From assembly GCA_033980235.1 (NCBI GenBank), contig CM067075.1:22649011-22713010 (forward strand): a DNA stretch of 64,000 nt, given 5' to 3'. The translations under genes were made by a program, and so were the position numbers. The notes below the pieces were generated by a model. That model worked only from the letters and a program-made list of their open reading frames with translations, was not told the DNA's origin and did no database searches. Every line of letters begins with the position of its first letter. Position 1 is the first letter of the stretch. Below are positions 20,418 through 31,357 of the stretch, in pieces. The DNA comes from Diadema setosum. Lineage: Eukaryota > Echinodermata > Echinoidea > Diadematoida > Diadematidae.

Positions 20418-23400
20418 CAGTCAACCTCGCGTAAGTCGACATAATCGGGACTGAGCAAAACACGTCAACTTACGCGAATGTCGACTTACGCGTAAGTCGA
20501 CATTTTGTCGACTTATAAATGAAAATTAATTTCCCCTGTACAGAGTAAGATTTGGATCACGATGCGGATCGCTACCCATATCTTACTCCTTCTGCCGCCA
20601 AAACATGCCTACTGACATGAGCAACAATAATGTTTTAGTTCATGCATTTAAATCTTGCGCGGGTTAGTAACGACAACGCACAATTCCCAAATCTCTAGAG
20701 AAATTTTGAGAGAGCGGGATCGGAAACCTAGGCCCGTTTCTAGACACTTAACGTTTTAAACTTGATTTGAAATATCAAAGGCAAATTCCCCAAAATTGCA
20801 TTAAACTTTGCGATTTAAATTCAAGTGCGTTGCTGGGAAGATATGCGTGTGATTTCGCATGATTTTGTCGAGATCATTTTTCAGTGCCGACTGAGTTGAA
20901 ATATGTGTGATTTTCCTTCCCTAAGTCGCCATATTTGTTTTGCTTAAATTTGTATTGCCATACTCTGAAAATGAGTTGTTCTCGCGCTCCGATTCGCAAC
21001 ATTACCGCTCTGTACGACGCGGGCCCGTCTGAAATAAAAAGAAGAAGAAAAGCATGTTCATCCGAAAACGACATCTCGGACTACTATAACCTTCGTAAAG
21101 ACAAACCTCTTACCATTGTCGGACTAATTTAAATTTGGACTGAGATTTAAAACTTCGGCATAGCGAACTTTAACAATAATTCGTTATTTTTTCATTAACA
21201 TTTTGTGAAGCAGCATGCGTTTCGGTAGTTTGAAACGTGTAAATGTTGCGATGTCTTTCCCCTGCAAGTGCAGACTAAGTTCGGTTACATCGAAAGTTCC
21301 GTTACGAAATTAGAAATAATGCGAGCCTTTTCAACAATAACGCACTTCCGTACATTTTTATGTGTTTAAACGCAGTTTCTAGTTTCGGACAAGAACCGCA
21401 AGTCTTTTCTGCAACGCTCTTGCGTTTTAAATACAGCGTTGCTTGTGATTTGACGGACTTGCATTTGATTTTTAGAGTTGCATTTAAACGCAATTGAGTT
21501 TAAATTTCATACAATTTTCTAGTTTTGTGATTATCAAACGCAAGTCGTTTCAGCGTTCCGTGTGATTTGATCATTGTTGATGGACTTGATTTTCAGAATT
21601 GCGTTTAATTTTTCAATTTTGCTTACGATAAGTCTTTTAAACAATAACACACTTCCGTAGATGTTAAGAGATGCGTTAAAACGCAATTTCTTATAGTTTC
21701 GTACAAAAACCGCAAGTCTTCTCTGCAACGCTCTTACGTTTAAATACAGCGTTACGTTGATGGACTTGCATTTGATTTTTAGAGGTGCGTTTAAACGCAA
21801 TTGAGTTAAAACAAGTTCCCTAGAATTTTCTAGTATCGTGTGATTATCAAACGCAAGTCTTTCAGCGTTCCGTGTGATTTGATGGATTTCCATTTGATTT
21901 TTAGAGTTGCGTTTAAACGCAATTGAGTTTAAGTTTCCTACAATTTTCTAGTTTCGTATGATTATCAAACGCAAGTCTTTTCAGCGTTCCGTGTGATTTG
22001 ATGGACTTGCATTTGATTTTCAGAGTTGCATTTAATTTGTAATTTTGTTTACGAAATGAAAAATAATGCAAATCTTTTAAACAATAACACACTTCCGTAG
22101 ATGTTTAGAGATGCGTTTAAACACAGTTTCTTATAGTTTCGTACAAAAACCGCAAGTCTTCTCTGCAACGCACTTGCGTTTAAAATACAGCGTTACGTGT
22201 GATATGATGGACTTCCATCCGATTTTTAGAGTTGCGTTTAAACGCAGTTGAGTTAAAAAAAAAGTTTCCTACATTTTTTTAGTTTCGCATGATTATCAAA
22301 CGCAAGTCTTTCAGCGTTCCGTGCGATTTGATGGACTTGCATTTGATTTTTAGTGTTGCGTTTAAACGCAATTGAGTTTAAGTTTCCGACAATTTTCTAG
22401 TTTCGTGTGATTATCAAACGCAAGTCTTTTCAGCGTTCCGTGTGATTTGATGGACTTGCATTTGATTTTCAGAGTTGCGTTTAATTTCTAATTTTGCTTA
22501 CGAAATGAAAAAGTAATGCAAGTCTTTTCAACAATAACGCACTTCCGTAGATGCATAGAGATGTATTTAAACGCAGTTTCTAGTTTCGTACAAAAACCGC
22601 AAGTCTTCTCTGCAACGCTCTTGCGTTTAAATACATCGTTGCGTGTGATTTGATAGACTTGCATTTGATTTTTAGAGTTGCGTTTAAACGCAATTGAGTT
22701 TCAGGTTCGTACAATTATTTTCTAGTTTCATATGATTATCAAACGCAAGTGTTTTCAGCAACGCACTTGCGTTTAAATGCAAAAGTTGCGTGTGACTTGA
22801 TACACCTGCATTTGATTTTTTGAGTTGCATTTAAGGTTAGTTGCATTGTAATAAATCTTTGAGAAAGGCCCCTGGTTTTAATACCGCTTCGGAATAATCA
22901 ACGTTAGAATATTCGGATTTACAAAAACACCTATTTCATGTTCGGATAATGAATACATACTGGGACATATAAGTGTACAAAATTTGTGCGTTTTGAGAAA
23001 AACGAAAGGGAGAAAAGGGGTAAAGTGAACTGTCTTGGGTACTACATTATTGCTCCAGTGTAAATGAGTGTATGTCCTTTCTATATTCCGGCATACAAGA
23101 CAATGGACGCATGGCGCGAACGCTACCGCGCCGTACACTAGCGAATTACCGAGTAGAAACGCAGCGAATCGGAGCGGGAAAACAATTCTTTTTCAGAGAA
23201 TGGCGATATGATTTTGAGCGAAAAATTATGTCGACTTAGACGAGGGAATTAACACGTATTTCAGCTCAGTTGGCACTGAAAAATCAGGTCGACTTACGCG
23301 AGTTGTCGACTTATAAATGTCGACTAAGACGAGGAAATTTTTAAGGAATAACAAAGGCAAAAATCGGGACTTTTTTATTGTGTCGACTTAAGCGAGTTGT

Positions 23401-23436
23401 CGACTTATGCGATGTCGACTTAGGCGAGGTCTACTG
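20418..23436. mobile_element. pogo/Tigger-like non-autonomous element with internal higher-order repeat
   Basis: It starts CAGTCAACCTCGCGTAAG and ends TTAGGCGAGGTCTACTG, flanked by TA (20416-20417 and 23437-23438). The uninterrupted site is present in B near 36350 (CATACATATTTGCACTGAC). CAGT...ACTG ends with an ACCTCG motif and TA duplication fit the pogo/Tigger branch of Tc1/mariner. Subterminal GTCGACTTA(C/T)GCGA motifs repeat several times at both ends (20445-20515 and 23225-23430), a likely transposase-binding arrangement. The middle (about 21200-22850) is an array of GTTTAAAC-containing units. No transposase is seen. Confidence 0.85.
21200..22850. repeat. Higher-order repeat, period about 440 bases
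   Basis: The marker TTATCAAACGCAAGT occurs near 21533, 21845, 21963, 22291, 22409 and 22737. Spacings alternate roughly 320 and 118 bases, so two sub-units make a repeat of about 440 bases. GCGTTTAAACGC palindromes recur throughout. Confidence 0.75.
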
Positions 23437-24184
23437 TATTTGCACTGACTTAACATGTTTCTAGACAAACTGATCAATGTAGAGAGTATTTGTAGAAAGT
23501 GGTCTTGTAAACAAACATTGTAAAGTTTTAAAATGAGAAAGAGAGAAGGGGGAGAGACAGAGAGAGTATGAGAAACAAATAAATTGTATGACAATTCAAG
23601 CAGTGATCGAGGAAGGGAAAAAGGAGGAAGTCGAGAGAGGTCGGAAAATTAATATGCAGGGTGACTCTTTGAAAGTAGTATGAAGAAAAGAGGAGCAGGT
23701 TTGAGAAGCAGAATAATATATACCATCAGTATGAAGATGAATTTAGGGGCCTTTAATAGCAACAGATATAACAGAGGGGTTGGAGGCTGAGAAATAAATA
23801 CATGTACATACAATGTATATAGATTTAAGCGATCATGTTATTTCACAACTTTCTGATACATGTACATATGCCATCGTATGGCCTATATTCCATAACTTTC
23901 AACTACTCTCCCTTCAAGCTTTCCATCCATGCGCTTCTTCTTCACTCCTTTTCCCTTCAATCTTTCCTGTCAATATTTCAGTCACCAATCAACGGAGATC
24001 GAAAAAGTGTTACATTATACATTACTCGTCATGTGTAGGCCTATTGGTCGATATGTGTTTCAATATCGGTGGGGGGGGGGGGGGGAGGGTCGGGCAGGAT
24101 TGGCTTCACACCTTCAGTCCCCCCCCCCCCCCAAAAAAAAAAAAAAAAAAAAAAATATATGTATATATATATATATATTGTAGC

Positions 24185-25300
24185 CAATACGTGAATTCGC
24201 AACATGTTTGGACTTATAGACTATATAATCTTTGGTCACTGTAGCCCATTAGGAGCCAGCCTATACTCATCCCCATCATACACCAATAAAGTTGTGGTCT
24301 TCCATCGAACCCGCAATAATATTGATCACTGTTGTGCATGAATGATGATTGATGAGATATCACAGAATATTCATTGTTTTTTTTTATCTCTTTCCTTATG
24401 ATTCTCTCCCCCCCCCCCCCCCTTCTTGTCAGATTTTTTTTTTCGTATTGTGTTGTTTTTCGCACTCTCACCCGTTTTTACACGTATTTACACGTACTAC
24501 TAGTAATTGGATGTGGGTCTACCACGGCGAGCAAAACTTTCACAGCGCGTGCACACACTCACTGATGAACGTGTACGAATCGAATCGTCGCGAGCGGAGG
24601 GTACTACTGTAGTACCACAGAAATACTCACAGGACTCTTCGCAACACACAACCCGAGCGGAGTAAGCATAGACGCATCAGGAGCGGTTTCATTGAATTTA
24701 ATTTTATTTACACGCAAGCCTGTGGCTTTTGGCAATTAAATTCAATGTAACCGCTCCTGATGCGTCTACGCTTACTCCGCTCGGGTTGTGTGTTGCGATG
24801 AGTTCTGTGAGTATTTCCAGGGAGGTGAACCTCCCTGGTATTTCTGTGGTACTGAACCCTCCGCTCGCGACGATTCGATTCGTACACGTTCATCAGTGAG
24901 TGTGTGCACGCGCTGTGAAAGTTTTGCTTGCCGTGGTGGACCCTCATCCGTGCAATTACTGTAGTAGTACATGTATGAATACGTATAAAAACGGGTTAGA
25001 GTGCGAAAAACAAGACAATACAAAACAAAACAAAAAATCTGACAAGAAGGAGAGGGGGAGAGAGAATATCATAAGGAAAGAGATAAAAAAAAGCAATGAA
25101 TATTCTGTGATATCTCATCAATCATGCACAACAGTGATCAATATTATTGCGGGTTCCATGGAAGACCACAACTTTATTGGTATATTATGATGGGGATGTG
25201 CAGGCCACTAATGGGCTACAGTGACAAAAGATTATATAGTTAACGCTCATATATATATTCTAGGTCCAAACAAGTTGCGAATTCACGTATTGGTTACAAT
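24185..25300. repeat. Palindromic junction between fold-back units A and B
   Basis: The sequence rising to 24703 (ATTGAATTTAATT) is mirrored from 24734 (AATTAAATTCAATG). A loop of about 30 bases lies between (TTATTTACACGCAAGCC then TGTGGCTTTTGGC). Mirror symmetry continues for at least 500 bases on each side (GCATCAGGAGCGGTTTCA versus ACCGCTCCTGATGC, and so on). It then extends through the whole inner arms of A and B. A and B differ near 24600 and 24820-24860 by small palindromic insertions around GGTACTACTGTAGTACC. Confidence 0.85.
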
Positions 25301-26413
25301 ATATGTGAGGAGGGGGGGGGGGGGTGGACTGAAGATCGATGAAGCCAATCCTGCCTACCGCCACCCCGCCCCCCCCCCCCCCCCCCCACATTGAAACGCA
25401 TATCGACCAAAAGGCCTACACATGACGAGTAATGTATAATGTAACAATTTTCGATCTCCGTAGATTGGTGAATGAAAAATTGACAGGAAAGACTGAAGGG
25501 AAAAGGAGTGGAGAAGAAGCGCATGGATGGAAAGCTTAAAAGGGAGAGTAGTTGAAAGTTATGGAATAGGCTATAGAATGGTATATGTACATGTATCAGA
25601 AAGTTGTGAAATAACATGATCGCTTAAATCTATTTACATTGTATGTACATGTATTTATTTCTCAGCCCCCAACCCCCTCTGTTATATCTGTTGCTATTAA
25701 AGGCCCCTAAGTTTATCTTCAGACTGATGGTATATTTTGTTTCTCAAACCTGCCCGTCTTTTCTTCTTACTACATACTAGTTTCAAAGACTCACTCTGCA
25801 TATTCATTTTCCGACCTCTCTCGACTTCCTCCTTTTTCAAATGCAAGACTCGTGTATTTTTTCCCTTCCTCGATCACTGCTTGAATTCTCAAACAATTTA
25901 TTTGTTTCTCATACTCCCTCTGTCTCTCCCCGTCTCTCTTTCTCATTTTAAAACTTTGCAATGTTTGTTTACAAGACCACTTTCTATAACTCTCTACAGT
26001 GATCAGTTTGTCTAGAAACAGTCACGTGCAAATTATGTACGAAGGAAAATTACACCACTATTGCAGGAATTCATTATGCATTTTCAAGCACTTTTTTTCA
26101 TGAAGGTATACTGAGTATACAGATGGAATCTGATCCTCCAATATCCAAGAAGTATTGTAATACAAACTAGAACTATCACTCAATGTTGTACTTTAACACA
26201 GTTACTGACATTTGCCACATCTCAAGTAAAGTGCTCAAAACCTGAGTAAGTAAGTAAATGAATCAACATTTTCTATGATTTTCAATAAAAATATTGTTAC
26301 CATGGCAACACAATGTTTGACATTAAGAAAAAAATGAAGTCTGCACAGCTCTATATCATAGCTGTCACATGTGCCAAATTTCAAGTCAAATGCTCAAAAA
26401 CTGATGGAGTTAA

Positions 26414-26985
26414 AGGACAATTTCACACCCTCATAGACATGTAGGTTGAGTGAACACAGCAATATTAGTAGAGCACATCATTGAGAGTTTGAGGAAAATC
26501 AGACAATCCGTTCAAAAGTTATGAATTTTTGAAGTTTCTGCTCACTCAAGGCTGGATGAGAAGACTACTATAGCTTGTGATGTCACATGAGTACAACGAT
26601 ATAAAGAAAGAATTAAGAAAATTTGACATATTTTCACTTTTCTCGCATAACAAAAGAACACTTGACTTCTCCCTTTCAGAGGGCAGGGGGAATAATTAAT
26701 ATTACCCTTAACATATATGTCAGTAACAAGTCGAAGAAATGTGCACTTTATTCAAAAAATAAAGTTTTGTGAAATGCTCTTTTTATTTTTCTTTATATGG
26801 TTGTACGCATATTATGACATCATACACTGTAGTAGTCTTCTCATCCAGCAGTGACTACGCAGATTCTTTAAAAATTCATAACTTTTGAAAAGGATTGTCA
26901 GATTTCCCCAAAACTTTCACTGCTGTGTTGTATTGATATTGCTGCATTCACTCAATCCACATGTATATGAAGGTGGACTTGTTCT
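26414..26985. mobile_element. 572-bp MITE with TTAA target duplication
   Basis: Ends are AGGACAATTTCACACC and GGTGGACTTGTTCT, flanked by TTAA at 26410-26413 and 26986-26989. The uninterrupted site is in unit A near 15470 (GGGGGTTAAGTTAATTC). TTAA with AGG-type ends fits piggyBac or Kolobok relatives. Long internal inverted similarity is visible (CAATCCGTTCAAAAGTTATG versus CATAACTTTTGAAAAGGATTG). A decayed relative is at about 60060-60420. Confidence 0.88.
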
Positions 26986-27323
26986 TTAAGTTAATTCACA
27001 ATATCATTGTATGATTTTCATTCAAAATAAAATTATGCTGTCACCATATTGTGTCGAGTCCATCAATGTCAACAATATTCGACCACTAATGTGCCTGTCG
27101 TATCTTTAAGCTATATGCTTATTTGACAACAGTCTTCTGCATTCACACTCCCGATCTTGTGCCATAATTCAGTGAGATCATTTATTCCGAATGGTTCCCA
27201 ATCGACGTGTTCTCTTACTCTTTTCTTTAATCTGTACACGTATATCTCAGTTTTATATTCGAATGTACACACTGTATGTTCCATTCTCTTGTAAACAACA
27301 AGAAATGACTATTTCATTTTTTT

Positions 27324-27458
27324 CCATAATCTTTTATTGACTCCATATTCAATACAATTTCATGATAAATCAAATCCACATGTATTACAGAATCCACGAT
27401 TCAACAAAACACAATTATGATGAAATCAAGCCAAGCTGTACTTTCAGCAGGAACAGTG
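27324..27458 (-). mobile_element. Short retroposed transcript 3' end
   Basis: About 135 bases are absent from the paralogous site in unit A (near 15810). On the - strand the insert ends AGTCAATAAAAGATTATGG followed by an A-run, that is AATAAA about 13 bases before a poly(A) tail. The repeat CATTTTTT flanks it at 27315-27322 and 27459-27466. These are the marks of LINE-mediated insertion of a 5'-truncated mRNA or SINE tail. The source gene is unknown. Confidence 0.65.
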
Positions 27459-27514
27459 CATTTTTTGTAATTTATGATCGATGCAGAAAATTCCTTATTG
27501 ATTTGAATTTATAT

Positions 27515-28300
27515 CGTGTATTTTCATAACAACCACTTATGTCATAAGACGTAGACGACAAATTTCATAACGACCGCTAATGTCATTACACGTCGACGAC
27601 AAATGTCATATGATAATGACCACTAATGTCATAACATGTCGAAGACAAATGTCAAAAATTTCAATTTTTACTGCAAATGTCATGACACGTCGACGACCAA
27701 TTTCATAGCGACCACTAATGTCATAACATGTCGACGACAATTGTCAAAATCGGATTAACTACAAATGTCATAACACGTCGACGACAAATGTCAAAATATC
27801 AATTTTTTACTGCAAATGTCATAACACGTCGACGACAAATTTCATAACGACAACTAATGTCATAACACGTCGACGACTAATATCAAAATCCGATTAACCA
27901 CAAAATGTGATAACACGTCGACGACAAATGTCAAAATTTCCGTTTTTACTGGAAATGCCATACTTCGTCGACGACAAATGTTAAAATCGAATTAATCACA
28001 AATGTCATAACACATCGACTACAAAATATGTCTAAATCTCCAAATATACTGCAAATGTCATAACGAGTCACAGGGGAGGATCCAGGAATTTCGTAAAGGG
28101 GAGACGCCTTTACAAAAATCAAAGGCTGGCGCAACCCCCTCCCTTTTTTAATTGTATTTCTTTTGTTTTAGCAAAAGAGACGGGGAAGGGCGCCGCGCCC
28201 CATCTAGATCCGCGACTGTGTCGTCAAAATTTCCATTTTTACTTCAAATGTCATAACACGATGTGTTACCACACGACCACAAAAATGTTAATGGCAAAAC
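27515..28300 (+). repeat. GTCGAC tandem repeats and one GGGCGGATCC unit, left arm of B
   Basis: About 15 units of ACGTCGACGACAAATGTCA type, then a GGGAGGATCCAGGAATTTCG unit at about 28074. It is the same order as in unit A. Confidence 0.8.
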
Positions 28301-28444
28301 CAATGCTGCATTACAGGGGCGGATCACGGAATTCCGAAAAGGCGAGGCGCCTTTGCAAAAGTAAAGACTGCCGCACCCACTCCTTTCTTCTCTTTCTTTT
28401 TTTGTTTAAACAAAAGAAAAAAGAGGAAAATAACAAGGGGGTTT

Positions 28445-29142
28445 TGTGTTCTACACCCGGTAATAAGTGACTCGAGGAGACAAGAGTTGTGAACGACAAT
28501 CAGTGCAAAATGCAAGTGTTTATTTCCAAGTCTCGATATGCTTTATATACAATCATTACATAGTTGGTATGAGATGAGCGGGGTAGGTGGTAGGGGAAAT
28601 GGAATGACCATATGACCAGTAATGACTTCTCCAGAGTGTGGATGGAGAGAAAGGAATGTCGGAATCGGAAACAGTCCCCGCGTTCACATTGGTCCCCGCG
28701 ACGCGGGGACAGCCACAAGAGATCTTATCTTTTTTACGACTGACCGTTCACATTGGTATCTCATCTGTCCCCGAGTTGTGGGGGCACTTTGGGGCTTGGA
28801 GCGAGCTCTGCCACTTGAATCCAGGCATAGCGCATGCGCACATTTGATGACCACAGCTGGACACTATCAATTGCGCCCCAAGGTCACTCTCCCCTCCAAA
28901 TCTTGTCCCCGTACCCGACTTGCTTCGCGGGGACGAGGGGACAAGTCCCAGCGAGCGTTCACATTATGGTTTTGGGGGAGAAAGTCCCACAGCTCGGGAC
29001 TTTCCCCGCGTCACGGGGACCAATGTGAACGCGGGGAGAGAGACCGCAGAAAGGATGACCGAAAGGGTGATTACGTAATGGAAATGTGAGATGATACAAG
29101 TAGCCGCTAACGACTTGAGCAGCAGACAGTCGTATAAACACA
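28445..29142 (-). repeat. 3' LTR of the Gypsy element, interrupted by a MITE
   Basis: Reads TGTGTTTATACGACTG at its start and TGTAGAACACA at its end on the - strand. It is 334 bases of LTR plus a 362-363-base insertion. Confidence 0.92.
28675..29037. mobile_element. GC-rich MITE inside the 3' LTR
   Basis: Terminal inverted repeats of about 36 bases start TCCCCGCGTTCACATTGG, with one mismatch near position 25. The other LTR keeps the intact site (GGAAACAGAGAGACC). Depending on whether the final A belongs to the element, the duplication is AG (2 bases) or G (1 base), so the superfamily is unclear. Subterminal CGCGGGGAC hairpins are present. There is no coding capacity. Confidence 0.85.
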
Positions 29143-29146
29143 ATAT

Positions 29147-29158
29147 CCCTCCCCTTCC
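29147..29158 (-). other. Polypurine tract of the Gypsy element
   Basis: GGAAGGGGAGGG on the - strand, four bases before the 3' LTR start (TGTG). Confidence 0.75.
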
Positions 29159-30115
29159 AGACAGATAGCCAGAGGCGATAGATTGAGACCAAGAGGAAAT
29201 GAAAACAATAACATTGGTAGCACGAGTAAAGCACTTGGAAACATTGAGAGTTGAGAAATAAAGATGGAAGGGAAAGTTCACACAAAACTGTATTTACAAG
29301 CGAAGTAAAATGCGTAGGCAATACACTGAAAACTGTAACCGGTGCAGTTCGATATGGTATAATGCTGAACTTTTCTGTTGCACCTGCAATTGCATATTGA
29401 CACTTCGTTATAATGAGCTGAAATGTGAAAACAACTTTCTTCCTTTTGTAGCTTAGCATTAAAACTGAATCAAATACAAAACAACCAAATTGCAAATCTA
29501 TCTTTATATGGTTGTCGCTTTTAGTTACTTAGTCATTTTTTTTTTTTGTTCCTGCAGAGTATAAAATACACTCATTGCTTCTATGCGTTTGGCTTTCTAT
29601 TTTTTTTTTAACACTTTTCAACTGAATGCAAACATTTAACAAGATATAACTTGCAAAGTTAACCGAATATTATATGATTACCGGTATGCGTACAAAACAA
29701 TTCATTTACAGCATAACACTTTACCATGAGTACAACATGTATACATTGTTTTGGAAAGAGAAAACCTGAAGTAACCAGTGCAGAGATAGCGAGAAAATCA
29801 ATTGAAAGCAGTGAGAAGGGAAGGTGCTCAGTAAAGAACATGCGAAAGTTAAGAGTAGAAAATATAAAGTGTTGTTGTAGACGAACAGTAAGCGTTGAAA
29901 ACATGTGAAGTACGTTACATAAAACACACATGCCACGTTATGAAGTCAAGGGTTTCATGTTCATAGCAGTCTTTGAGTTCATTGTCTTTCTTTTTTTGTG
30001 TGTGTGTATGTCTCTTTACTGACGATGACTGACATGGAACGAGTCCTTTTTTCCATGGTATAATTCGCGAGTTATTTACATTTCATACACTGTTCGGAAA
30101 GCTTGACACGCTGCC
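29159..30115 (-). other. Gypsy 3' untranslated stretch
   Basis: About 960 AT-rich bases between the integrase stop and the polypurine tract. Short open frames have no domain content. An envelope-like gene is not supported. Confidence 0.55.
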
Positions 30116-31357
30116 TTACATGGCAGGTCCACCGCGGTAGTACGTGAGGCGAACGGGAGGTTGTCGATCACGCGTTGATCTGCGCGGGAACTCGCGATTC
30201 GCGGTCTTACTCTTATCTCCCTGGTCGTGCTCGCCTCGGTGCTGTCGCGAAAAAGAATCTTCGATCTCGTCATCGCGGTCGGCGCTTTTTGGTGAAGGTG
30301 GCTGCACCTTCTTTACGTGAGACAGATTTCGCATGGTCTTGGACCCATCTCTCTCCAACACCACGCTGTTTCCCTTTCGCTGTACGACACGCCAGGGTCT
30401 TCGGTCGAAGCGGTTGTCGAATCTATTTCTCCGTGGGCGAAGAAGGACCACCATATCGCCGGGTTGAACGTCACTGTCGGTTGCTCGCGATTTCTGGTCA
30501 ACGTATTTCTTCATACCCGCCTTATACTCAACATCGTGTCGGCGAGCCTCTCGAAATGCGCGAGATGACGTCGGTGTGATCGCGCTTGGCACTTTTGTCC
30601 TCAGTTCTCGGTTGAGGAGGAGCTTCGATGGCGATGCCTTCGTCGCTGGATGTGGCGTCGAGCGATATGCCAGCAGGATGGACGGCAGCGCCCGATGCCA
30701 ATCTCGGCCGTCATTGATGGCGGCACGAATTGCTTTCATGATGGTGCTGTTGAAACGTTCGACTTCCGCGTTCGCTTGCGGGTAGTATGGGGCGACCTTT
30801 CGATGGTTGACGTTCACCGATGCCATGTATTCGGCAAACGTTGACGATTTGAACTGCGGACCGTTGTCGCTCACGATCACGACCGGATAGCCGTGCGTAG
30901 AGAAGACTTTCTCCAGCTTGGCTATGATGACTTCCGTTGAGGTAGAGCGTAGCACCTCCACCTCCGGCCAGCGGCTGGCGCTGTCGACGATTACGAGCAA
31001 ACTCTCCCCCGTCGGCAGCGGCCCACACAGATCAATGTGGATCGTATGCCAGGGGTGGGGCGGCATCATTGTCGGTTGCAGTGGCTGCTGGCTGGGAGGA
31101 TTGCTTTGCAGCTGGCAGGACATACAGCCGTTGACTAGCTGTTCCACATCACTGTCGATCTTTGGCCACCAAACTTTTGTCCGCAGCATTTGTTTGGTGC
31201 GCACGATGCCTTGATGTGTTTCGTGTGCGATCTCCAGGGTGCGGCGTCGTAGGCTCGTCGGCATGACGATTCGTGCTCCCCTCAAAAGAATTCCGTCTTT
31301 AACGGAAAATTCGTTGCGGCACCGCGCGTTGCTAGCGATGTCGAGATCGTTGCTGTT
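30116..31357 (-). pseudogene. Gypsy integrase part of pol, separated by an in-frame stop
   Basis: The frame runs from just after TGA 31358-31360 to TAA 30116-30118, about 413 codons. It is in the same frame as the reverse transcriptase part. The zinc-binding H2C2 domain shows IAHETHQG and CMSCQLQ. The catalytic core shows Asp in HIDLCGPL, Asp in VSDNGPQF and Glu in NAEVERFNSTI, so the DDE triad is complete. A basic C-terminal region follows (PGDMVVLLRPRRNRF). It would insert the cDNA into host DNA. The single upstream TGA would end translation before integrase, so this copy cannot make it unless the stop is read through or is a sequencing error. The first ATG in the fragment is late and there is no sign of a separate promoter. 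Confidence 0.9.

Larger units (their letters stand above)
5783..24703. mobile_element. Fold-back unit A (interrupted long inverted repeat)
   Basis: The left arm is 5783-6450 plus 15003-15911 and the right arm is 18305-20417 plus 23437-24703. The arms are inverted copies of one another. For example, the block around TAGGCCTACACATGACGAG at about 5937 reappears reversed at about 24030. The block beginning at 15020 (TTTCTCATTTTAAAAC) reappears reversed near 23530, and the CACCATATTGTGTCGAG junction at 15530 is mirrored at 19950. Later elements interrupt both arms. The left arm lacks about 0.5 kb of outer sequence that the right arm and unit B retain, so A is truncated there. No transposase frame is present. 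It is non-autonomous, or an old inverted duplication. Confidence 0.72.

Noticed and set aside
28622..29089. A 155-codon open frame
   Set aside because: It spans the GC-rich MITE and LTR sequence and has no domain.
29659..29931. Envelope-like gene of the Gypsy element
   Set aside because: Short frame without signal peptide, cleavage site or transmembrane pattern consistent with an envelope.
30175..31028. Several + strand open frames opposite the integrase
   Set aside because: Antisense shadows of a gene with clear integrase motifs on the - strand.
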